From SYAN01 sp049459795 (GTDB lineage: Bacteria; Actinomycetota; Actinomycetes; Nanopelagicales; Nanopelagicaceae): a stretch of DNA of 37,494 nucleotides. The DNA is taken from assembly GCA_049459795.1 (NCBI GenBank), contig JBMUDS010000007.1, positions 1-37,494 on the forward strand. Direction: 5' to 3'. Shown piece after piece: positions 1 through 6,227 of the stretch (position 1 is its first letter; each line of letters starts with the position of its first letter). Under the pieces are notes generated by a model. The model was not told where the DNA came from and searched no databases. It worked only from the letters and a program-made list of their open reading frames with translations. The position numbers and the translations under genes were made by a program.

Positions 1-1
1 A

Positions 2-502
2 GACAAGGGAGACACTGGCGATCAAGGACCAGCTGGTGCCCAAGGTGCAACAGGTCCAATTGGTCCGTCTGCAGTTTCGATTGGATCAATCACTTTCTCA
101 TCGAGTTTGTCAGGTGTAGCACTGACGTCTCTGCCCTCAGATACATTCGGCACTCTCGCAGCAAACTCAAGTTACCAAGTTGATCTCTTGGTAACTGGGT
201 CTGCAGCGTCGAATCACATTATGACCTTGCCCCTTCATCTGGAGATTCTTACTGAAGGTTCTACTCGCGAAATTAGAAATGTGCAGTGGGCTAACACGAG
301 TGTTCAGGTCTTGCGGAACGGTTCCTCAGTGACAATTGAGCACACCTTGAGGGCGAGTTTCACAGTGAACGGAAGTGGAACTTCTACTTCGAGTTCTCTA
401 AAACTCGCTTTAAAAGCGTCAGAAGATGTAGATGCTCAACAAGCCATTACATTTTCAGGCAATTTCCGAATTCAGACAGTGGGTTCTGTACTGGGTTCCT
501 GA
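2..502 (+). CDS. Collagen-like (Gly-X-Y repeat) protein, C-terminal fragment
   Basis: This is the 3' end of a reading frame that enters from the left edge; 166 codons are visible before the TGA at 500-502. Residues 3-23 are seven uninterrupted Gly-X-Y triplets (GDT, GDQ, GPA, GAQ, GAT, GPI, GPS), the signature of bacterial collagen-like proteins, which form trimeric stalks and are usually exported. The remaining 143 residues are rich in Ser, Thr, Val and Leu, contain no Cys, and alternate hydrophobic and polar residues as in a beta-sandwich, so this is probably a trimerising or surface-exposed C-terminal head domain. I recognise no named family for it. There is no LPXTG motif or C-terminal membrane anchor. 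The N-terminus and any signal peptide lie outside the window. It faces the tRNA-Gly gene end to end with only 12 nt between them. The collagen call is firm; cellular role and partner are unknown. Confidence 0.75.
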   Translation, partial: DKGDTGDQGPAGAQGATGPIGPSAVSIGSITFSSSLSGVALTSLPSDTFGTLAANSSYQVDLLVTGSAASNHIMTLPLHLEILTEGSTREIRNVQWANTSVQVLRNGSSVTIEHTLRASFTVNGSGTSTSSSLKLALKASEDVDAQQAITFSGNFRIQTVGSVLGS

Positions 503-514
503 ATATTCAATATC

Positions 515-588
<74 letters not shown>

Positions 589-666
589 AAAAGTCCCGGT
601 GTTTGGCCTCGGATCTTTGAATCCGGGGCTGAACCACGGAGCGAGGGGCCTACGGTATCGGCTCGG

Positions 667-696
667 GTGATGTCCTGAGAATTTGTCCTCTAGACT
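667..696 (+). promoter_or_regulatory. Possible promoter for tRNA-Pro
   Basis: A -10 hexamer TAGACT (691-696; 4 of 6 to TATAAT) sits 17 bp downstream of a poor -35 TGATGT (668-673) and 14 nt before the tRNA 5' end. The spacing suits a stable-RNA promoter, but the -35 match is weak, so this is a candidate only. I see no clear terminator or further gene in the rest of 589-710. Confidence 0.3.
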
Positions 697-710
697 CACT
701 CACTGCGCCG

Positions 711-786
711 CGGGGCGTAGCGTAGTGGCTAGCGCGTCTGCTTTGGGAGCAGAAGATCGAGAGTTCGAGTCTCTCCGCCCCGACCA
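711..786 (+). tRNA. tRNA-Pro (anticodon TGG)
   Basis: The cloverleaf is clear. Acceptor CGGGGCG (711-717) pairs with CGCCCCG (776-782). The anticodon stem TCTGC/GCAGA holds the loop TTTGGGA, giving anticodon TGG. The T arm has GAGAGTTCGAGTCTCTC, the discriminator is A (783) and the CCA is encoded (784-786). The first pair C1-G72 and the TGG anticodon are typical of bacterial tRNA-Pro. It ends 32 nt before the trigger factor start; tRNA genes directly upstream of tig are common in actinobacteria. Confidence 0.97.
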
Positions 787-818
787 GTAATCCCAAACTT
801 CATTCCAAGGAGCCTTTC

Positions 819-2123
819 GTGAAGAGTGCAGTTGAAACTCTCAGTCCGACTCGAGTTCGCTTCTCAATAGAGGTCGGTTTCGATGAGCTCGGACCGCACA
901 TAAATAAGGCGTACAAGTCGATTGCCGAGAAGGTTGTCATCCCAGGTTTCCGCAAAGGGAAAGTTCCCCCAGCAATGATCGATCAACGCGTTGGCCGTGG
1001 AGCTGTCCTTGATGAGGCAATCAATGAAGCGCTTCCAGAGTTCTATACCGAAGCCACTCGTGAACATGATGTTTCCGTCATCGGAAGGCCAACGGTTGAT
1101 ATCAAGGAATTGAAGGACAATGAGTTGTTCTCCTTCACTGTGGAAGTGGACGTTAGACCAGAGGTCACATTGCCTGACTTCAGTGCGATTTCAGTCGAAG
1201 TGGATGACGTCAAACTCTCAGACGAGGATGTAGCAGAGCAGATTGAGGCGCTACGTATCCGATTTGGAACACTCTCTGAAGTCGAAAAGGATGTCGAGAC
1301 TGGTGACTTTGTAGCAATCGACCTCCTTGCAACGGTAGACGGTAAAGAAGTAGAAGGTGGCGAAGCGAAGAACGTCTCCTATGAGGTCGGCAAGAACAAC
1401 ATGATCGATGGTCTTGATGAAGCGCTTGTAGGAATGAAGAAGGGCGAGAAGAAGAAGTTCGAAGCACCGCTCCAAGGCGCTTCTGAGGGTCAGATCGGCG
1501 AGATCGAAGTGACTTTGATCGCCGTGAAGAAACGAGATCTTCCACCACTTGATGACAACTTTGCGAAGAAGGCAAGCGAGTTCGAGACACTCAAAGAGCT
1601 TGAGACCGATGTTCGTGATCGATTACTGAAATTGAAGCAACTAGAGCAGGGTGCTCAGGCTCGTGACAAACTCGTCGAGCATCTCTTGCAGGCTGTCGAA
1701 GTGACCATTCCAGAAAGCCTCGTTGAAGATGGCGTCAATGACCACCTTGAAAAGGAGGGACGTCTCGAAGATGACGTCCATCGCAAAGAAGTCACAGATG
1801 AATTGACTCTTTCTTTCAAGCACGATTTCTTGATGGATGCGATCGTGAAAGCTGAGCAAGTTCAAGTCAGCGAAGCCGAACTCAGTGAGTACATCGTGCG
1901 GTCTGCATCGCGCTACGGCATGGCTCCACGCGACTTTGCAAACGAGATTGCGAAAGCGGGTCAGATCGGTTCCATTTTTGCGGATGTAGCCCGGGCGAAG
2001 GCGCTCGCGGTGGTCCTAGAGCGAATCGATGTGAAGGATGCCTCCGGAAAAAAGGTCGATCTGACCGAGTTACGCCCGAAGAGTGCGATTCAAGATAACG
2101 AAGAGATCCAAGAGAACTCCTAG
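819..2123 (+). CDS. tig: Trigger factor, ribosome-associated chaperone and peptidyl-prolyl isomerase
   Basis: Trigger factor binds the ribosome at L23 and shields emerging nascent chains. The 434-residue product has the usual three parts. The N-terminal ribosome-binding domain carries the signature GFRKGKVPP at about residues 43-51. An FKBP-type PPIase domain follows at about 150-240 (GDFVAIDLLATVDGKEVEGG, then GMKKGEKKKF). A long helical C-terminal chaperone domain, rich in Lys and Glu, completes it. The start is GTG at 819, preceded by AAGGAG (807-812) at good spacing. Length and layout fit actinobacterial Tig. The position upstream of clpP1P2 and clpX is a conserved folding/degradation neighbourhood. 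A hairpin with a short T run follows the stop. Confidence 0.97.
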   Translation: MKSAVETLSPTRVRFSIEVGFDELGPHINKAYKSIAEKVVIPGFRKGKVPPAMIDQRVGRGAVLDEAINEALPEFYTEATREHDVSVIGRPTVDIKELKDNELFSFTVEVDVRPEVTLPDFSAISVEVDDVKLSDEDVAEQIEALRIRFGTLSEVEKDVETGDFVAIDLLATVDGKEVEGGEAKNVSYEVGKNNMIDGLDEALVGMKKGEKKKFEAPLQGASEGQIGEIEVTLIAVKKRDLPPLDDNFAKKASEFETLKELETDVRDRLLKLKQLEQGAQARDKLVEHLLQAVEVTIPESLVEDGVNDHLEKEGRLEDDVHRKEVTDELTLSFKHDFLMDAIVKAEQVQVSEAELSEYIVRSASRYGMAPRDFANEIAKAGQIGSIFADVARAKALAVVLERIDVKDASGKKVDLTELRPKSAIQDNEEIQENS

Positions 2124-2128
2124 CCTTT

Positions 2129-2154
2129 GCGCCCTGAGCGAACAGGGGCGCTTT
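2129..2154 (+). terminator. Weak intrinsic terminator after tig
   Basis: GCGCC-CTG (2129-2136) pairs with CAG-GGCGC (2143-2151) with one extra G bulged, enclosing the loop AGCGAA, followed by only TTTG. A second hairpin, CTTCCCG (2160-2166) with CGGGAAG (2175-2181), follows without a T run. Together they could partly separate tig from clpP1 transcription. The short T tract makes full termination doubtful. Confidence 0.45.
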
Positions 2155-2197
2155 GTGACCTTCCCGGTCGCTATCGGGAAGCATCCGCCAAGAAAGA

Positions 2198-2227
2198 TTG
2201 TTAGGGTCTCTAGGTAGTTCATATGGA
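2198..2227 (+). promoter_or_regulatory. Candidate clpP1 promoter region
   Basis: TTGTTA (2198-2203) is followed after 18 bp by TATGGA (2222-2227). An alternative -10 is TAGGGT (2202-2207), which fits the TAnnnT pattern but has no good -35. Either would start a clpP1P2 transcript downstream of the tig terminator. I looked for a clean ClgR-type CGC-N5-GCG operator here and did not find one. Confidence 0.3.
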
Positions 2228-2240
2228 ACCCGTGAACCCC

Positions 2241-2268
2241 AAACGAGCAAAGTAAAACGAGCAACGTA
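2241..2268 (+). repeat. 14-bp tandem repeat, two copies, in the clpP1 leader
   Basis: AAACGAGCAAAGTA (2241-2254) is directly followed by AAACGAGCAACGTA (2255-2268), identical but for one base. The pair ends 3 nt before the AGAGGAG that serves as the clpP1 ribosome binding site. It is A-rich and has no obvious self-complementarity, so it would leave the leader unstructured. Confidence 0.85.
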
Positions 2269-2283
2269 AAAGAGGAGCCCCTC

Positions 2284-2901
2284 GTGGAACTCATTACCCC
2301 AAGACTTGCCGGGCCAAGTGCAGCAGGTGGTCTCGATGACCAGGTCTATAACCGCCTCCTGAAAGAGCGGATCATCTTCCTCGGTTCGGTCGTTGAGGAT
2401 TCGATGGCGAATGCCATCGCGGCACAGATGCTCCTCCTTGCTGCTGAAGATCCTGAGAAAGACATCTTCCTTTACATCAACTCTCCGGGTGGTTCCGTGA
2501 CGGCGGGAATGGCGATCTATGACACGATGCAGTACATCAAGAATGATGTCGCGACTGTCGCTATGGGTCTTGCTGCTTCGATGGGTCAGTTCTTGCTCTG
2601 TGCAGGTGCGCCAGGAAAGCGTTACGCCTTGCCTCACGCACGCATCATGATGCATCAACCTTCTGGTGGCATCGGAGGAACTGCAAGCGATATCCGTATC
2701 CAAGCGGAGCAGATGGCTCATACGAAGAAGACGATGGCTGACTTGATCGCCCATCACACAGGACAGAAGATCGACACGATCGTTCAGGATTCAGATCGCG
2801 ACCGATGGTTCACCGCTGAGGAAGCGAAGCAATACGGATTCGTAGATCACGTGGTCAAGTCGGCGGGACAAGTGTCAGGTAGCGGAGGGACAGCACGCTA
2901 A
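2284..2901 (+). CDS. clpP1: ATP-dependent Clp protease proteolytic subunit ClpP1
   Basis: A serine peptidase of family S14 that forms the heptameric proteolytic ring fed by ClpX or ClpC. The 205-residue product carries the catalytic triad: Ser99 in AASMGQFLL, His124 in ARIMMHQPSGG, and probably Asp173 in DRDRWF. The substrate-binding strand INSPGGSVTAG lies at about 65-75. The start is GTG at 2284, 7 nt after GAGGAG. It overlaps clpP2 by one base at its TAA. Actinobacteria usually carry two different ClpP chains that assemble into a mixed tetradecamer of one ClpP1 ring and one ClpP2 ring, and the tandem arrangement fits that. The 1/2 numbering follows gene order only. Confidence 0.96.
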   Translation: MELITPRLAGPSAAGGLDDQVYNRLLKERIIFLGSVVEDSMANAIAAQMLLLAAEDPEKDIFLYINSPGGSVTAGMAIYDTMQYIKNDVATVAMGLAASMGQFLLCAGAPGKRYALPHARIMMHQPSGGIGGTASDIRIQAEQMAHTKKTMADLIAHHTGQKIDTIVQDSDRDRWFTAEEAKQYGFVDHVVKSAGQVSGSGGTAR

Positions 2902-3530
2902 TGAGAGAAGAATTCATGCCACAGAAGATTCAGTCCCGTTACGTTCTCCCAACCATCGAAGAACGAACCTCATATGGATACAAGAGACTCGATCCGTATA
3001 CAAAGCTCTTCGAAGAGCGAATCATCTTCCTTGGCCAAGCAATCGATGACACTGTTGCAAACGATGTGATGGCACAGATTCTCACCTTGGAGTCCATGGA
3101 TCCAGATCGTGACATCATCATGTACATCAACTCTCCTGGGGGTTCTTTCACCGCTCTCACCGCGATCTATGACACGATGCAATTCGTCCGTCCGGATGTG
3201 ATGACGATCTGTCTTGGTCAGGCAGCATCCGCAGCGGCGGTTTTGCTTGCAGGCGGAACAAAAGGAAAGCGCTATGCACTTGAGCACTCAAGGATCTTGA
3301 TCCACCAGCCCTATAGCGAAGGCGGTGGCCAGGGATCGGATATCGAGATCCAAGCAAAAGAGATCTTGAGAATGCGCTCGCTCCTCGAGGAATTGCTCGC
3401 ACGACACTCCTCTCGATCTCTCGACGACATCGGCAAGGACATTGAGAGAGACAAAATCCTCACAGCGCAGGAAGCCGTCGATTATGGTCTGATCGATCAG
3501 ATCCTTTCGACGCGCAAAGCGAAGAAGTAG
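2901..3530 (+). CDS. clpP2: ATP-dependent Clp protease proteolytic subunit ClpP2
   Basis: The second S14 peptidase chain, partner of the preceding ClpP1. Numbered from the ATG at 2901 it has 209 residues, with catalytic Ser110 in GQAASAAAVLL, His135 in RILIHQPYS and likely Asp184 in IERDKIL, plus INSPGGSFTA. The ATG overlaps the ClpP1 stop by one base (TAATG), so translation is probably coupled. A second in-frame ATG at 2916, preceded by GAGAGAAG, is an equally plausible start and would remove five residues from what is a short propeptide. Sequence divergence from ClpP1 around the active site supports two specialised rings rather than a recent duplication. Confidence 0.95.
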   Translation: MREEFMPQKIQSRYVLPTIEERTSYGYKRLDPYTKLFEERIIFLGQAIDDTVANDVMAQILTLESMDPDRDIIMYINSPGGSFTALTAIYDTMQFVRPDVMTICLGQAASAAAVLLAGGTKGKRYALEHSRILIHQPYSEGGGQGSDIEIQAKEILRMRSLLEELLARHSSRSLDDIGKDIERDKILTAQEAVDYGLIDQILSTRKAKK

Positions 3531-3559
3531 CCTTCACAGCACTTCATCCTTGATAACTC

Positions 3560-4807
3560 TTGACTGAGAAGAAGCTCCTCGAGCACCGCGATTTCGTACT
3601 GCTCTGGATCTCGGGTCTTCTCGTCGTCATCGGCTCTTCCGCGTTTCCTATTGCACTGGCAGTAACGGTCCTTGATGCGGGTGGCACTGCGACAACTTTG
3701 GGGTTGATCCTTGCATCGCGAGTTCTTGCATCGGTGATCCTTTCCCTTGCTGGGGGAGTCTGGGCGGATCGATACAAACGCAAATACATCATGATCTCTG
3801 CTGACGTGCTGCGCGCAGTACTGACTGTGATTCTGGTCTTTGTCACGGTGACTGACCTTCCAACGTGGACGATTGCACTCGTCGTCTTCTTGATGGGAGC
3901 GGGAGAAGCGCTCGGCTTTCCAGCATCAGGTGCGATCCTTCCATCCATACTTCCGGACCGACTCCTGCCGGAAGGGAATGCTTGGCGTGCTGTGACCGCG
4001 CGCGTCGGAGCGATCCTTGGCCCTGCACTTGGTGGTGCGATGGTCGCATTGATCGGGAGTGAGTGGACTTTCTTGGTGACCGCTGTCTTCTTCGTGGTCG
4101 GAACAGCTCTCTTGATTCCGATCCAAGAGAACGACTTCGTTCGAACTTTGACTGAGAACACCTTCGTTCGTGAATTACGTGAAGGATTGATCGCGGTACG
4201 CAGAATGCCATGGGTGATGTGGATCATCATCATGGCTGGAGTCCAGTTGATGGTTGTGGTTGGTGCTGAGGTCGTACTTCTTCCAGTAGTGACGCGTGAG
4301 GAGTTCGGCGGGAATTTCGTCTTCGCTGCTGCATCGGTAGCTGCGGGTCTTGGCGGTGGAATCGCAGCGCTGATTTGGGCGAAGATCAAAGTCCCTCGGC
4401 CAGGTCTATGGTCTGTGCTTTCATGGATGCTCTTCTCGACTTCTCTTCTCGTTCTCGTCTTCCCGGTTCATCCATGGCTCGTCATCGGTGTCTACTTCAT
4501 CGTCGGACTATCGACCGAACCTTTCGGCGTCTATTGGCCGACCGCGATCCAACGAGAAGTTCCGCGAGAATTGCAGGCGCGCGTATTCAGTGTCGATCAC
4601 ATGGGATCGCTTGCCTTGATGCCACTGGGAATGGCTCTCGTCGGCCCGATCACGGAGTGGGTCGGAATGAAGGAGTTTCTGATTTTCGCAGCGGGTTTCC
4701 ACATCATCACCTGCCTCGCAGTTCTCATGGTTCCTGGCGTCATCGATCTCAAGACTCCGAAAGATTCCTCTCAGGGCGAACAAGATCAACCAGCAGTAGC
4801 GAAGTGA
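3560..4807 (+). CDS. Major facilitator superfamily transporter (MFS_3/EntS-like drug or siderophore exporter type)
   Basis: A 415-residue integral membrane protein with about 12 hydrophobic segments. The loop between helices 2 and 3 has the MFS motif A-like stretch GGVWADRYKRKYIM (about 66-79), and a proline/glycine-rich GAGEALGFPASGA follows in helix 4, as in MFS_3 and enterobactin-exporter-like proteins. The substrate cannot be read from sequence; efflux of a small molecule is the family expectation. The start is uncertain: the only upstream option that keeps the first helix is TTG at 3560, which has no Shine-Dalgarno match, though GATAAC lies just before it. The gene sits between clpP2 and clpX, which are usually neighbours, so it looks like an insertion into the clp locus. 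Composition resembles that of its neighbours. Confidence 0.85.
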   Translation: MTEKKLLEHRDFVLLWISGLLVVIGSSAFPIALAVTVLDAGGTATTLGLILASRVLASVILSLAGGVWADRYKRKYIMISADVLRAVLTVILVFVTVTDLPTWTIALVVFLMGAGEALGFPASGAILPSILPDRLLPEGNAWRAVTARVGAILGPALGGAMVALIGSEWTFLVTAVFFVVGTALLIPIQENDFVRTLTENTFVRELREGLIAVRRMPWVMWIIIMAGVQLMVVVGAEVVLLPVVTREEFGGNFVFAAASVAAGLGGGIAALIWAKIKVPRPGLWSVLSWMLFSTSLLVLVFPVHPWLVIGVYFIVGLSTEPFGVYWPTAIQREVPRELQARVFSVDHMGSLALMPLGMALVGPITEWVGMKEFLIFAAGFHIITCLAVLMVPGVIDLKTPKDSSQGEQDQPAVAK

Positions 4808-4887
4808 GGGATTTATCCTTGCGTTATTCGGAGATGAGCGGGGTGCGACTCGATCATCTCCCTTCCCCCAAGGAATGAGGACATCTC

Positions 4888-6180
4888 GTGACACGCATCG
4901 GTGAGAGCGGCGACCTTCTCAAGTGCTCCTTCTGCGGCAAGACGCAGAAACAAGTGAAGAAGTTGATCGCTGGCCCTGGCGTCTATATCTGCGATGAATG
5001 TATCGACCTCTGTAACGAGATCCTCGAGGATGAACTCGCCGAAGCCTCATCACTTGGACTCCAAGAGCTACCTAAACCGACTGAGATCTATCAATTTCTC
5101 GACCAATATGTGATCGGACAGGAACGCGCGAAGAAGGCGCTCTCGGTCGCGGTCTACAACCACTATAAGCGCATCAAAGGAGATGGGACTCGTCGCGACA
5201 ATGAGATCGAGATCGCGAAGAGCAACATTCTGCTCCTTGGCCCGACCGGGTGTGGCAAGACACTCCTCGCCCAGACACTTGCTCGAATCCTTAATGTTCC
5301 TTTTGCGATTGCAGATGCAACGGCGCTCACTGAAGCCGGATATGTCGGTGAAGATGTCGAGAATATTCTTTTGAAGCTACTCCAGGCCGCTGATTTCGAT
5401 GTGAAGAAAGCGGAACAAGGAATCATCTACATCGATGAGATCGATAAAGTCGCACGTAAGAGCGAGAATCCTTCGATCACCCGAGATGTATCAGGTGAAG
5501 GAGTACAGCAGGCACTATTGAAGATCCTCGAAGGAACTACAGCATCCGTCCCACCACAAGGTGGCAGGAAGCATCCGCATCAAGAGTTCATCCAGATCGA
5601 TACTGGCAACATTCTCTTCATCGTCGGCGGTGCTTTCGCAGGATTAGAGAAAATCATCGAAGGAAGAAAAGGGAAAGCTGGTGTCGGATTCAACGCCGAA
5701 TTGAAGACGCTCGAGGATCGTAAGAAGGAAGATCCATTCGCTGATGTCATGCCTGAGGACTTGTTGAAGTTCGGCATGATCCCTGAGTTCATCGGCCGCC
5801 TACCTGTGGTGACCAGCGTGGAAAGCCTTGATCGTGCAGCGCTGTTACAGATCTTGACCGAGCCGAAGAATGCTCTAGTCAAGCAATATCAACATCTCCT
5901 TGAGATGGATGATGTCGAACTCGAGATCGAGCCCGCTGCTCTCGATGTCGTCGCTGATCAAGCGATCGCCCGCGGTACAGGTGCACGAGGTCTCCGCGCC
6001 ATCATGGAAGAGATCCTCCTTGGCGTCATGTATGAAGTCCCATCCAAGAAGGATGTCGGTCGCGTCGTCATCACTCCAGAAGTGGTGACCGCGAAAGCCT
6101 CACCGCGATATCTTGAACGAAGCCCGAATGCACCGAAACGAGTGAAGACAGAGCGCAAGACAGAGGAGAAGAGCGCCTGA
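4888..6180 (+). CDS. clpX: ATP-dependent Clp protease ATP-binding subunit ClpX
   Basis: An AAA+ unfoldase that recognises tagged substrates and threads them into ClpP. The 430 residues show the N-terminal C4 zinc-binding domain (Cys13, Cys16, Cys35, Cys38), Walker A GPTGCGKT (118-125), pore loop GYVG (151-154), Walker B IIYIDEID (179-186) and the sensor-2 region GTGARGLR (363-370). The ClpP-docking loop equivalent to E. coli IGF reads VGF at 266-268. The start is GTG at 4888, 7 nt after TGAGG. The C-terminus is Lys/Arg/Glu-rich and variable. It ends 47 nt before the preferred valS start. All key residues are present. Confidence 0.98.
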   Translation: MTRIGESGDLLKCSFCGKTQKQVKKLIAGPGVYICDECIDLCNEILEDELAEASSLGLQELPKPTEIYQFLDQYVIGQERAKKALSVAVYNHYKRIKGDGTRRDNEIEIAKSNILLLGPTGCGKTLLAQTLARILNVPFAIADATALTEAGYVGEDVENILLKLLQAADFDVKKAEQGIIYIDEIDKVARKSENPSITRDVSGEGVQQALLKILEGTTASVPPQGGRKHPHQEFIQIDTGNILFIVGGAFAGLEKIIEGRKGKAGVGFNAELKTLEDRKKEDPFADVMPEDLLKFGMIPEFIGRLPVVTSVESLDRAALLQILTEPKNALVKQYQHLLEMDDVELEIEPAALDVVADQAIARGTGARGLRAIMEEILLGVMYEVPSKKDVGRVVITPEVVTAKASPRYLERSPNAPKRVKTERKTEEKSA

Positions 6181-6227
6181 TCTCACTTCGTTAGTTGATA
6201 CTCGTCTCAACTATGATGAGAACTACT

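Noticed and set aside
2155..2283. ClgR operator before clpP1
   Set aside because: The regulator is known for actinobacterial clp genes, but I found no sequence matching the CGC-N5-GCG type pattern well enough.
1882..2757. 291-codon open frame on the minus strand across tig and clpP1
   Set aside because: It lies opposite two well-conserved genes, has no recognisable family and a composition (Arg/Ser/His-rich) typical of a shadow frame.
3544..4389. 281-codon open frame on the minus strand over the MFS gene
   Set aside because: Thr/Ala/Arg/Ser-rich shadow of a membrane protein gene, which reads Arg/Thr-rich in the antisense frame; no domain or ribosome binding site.
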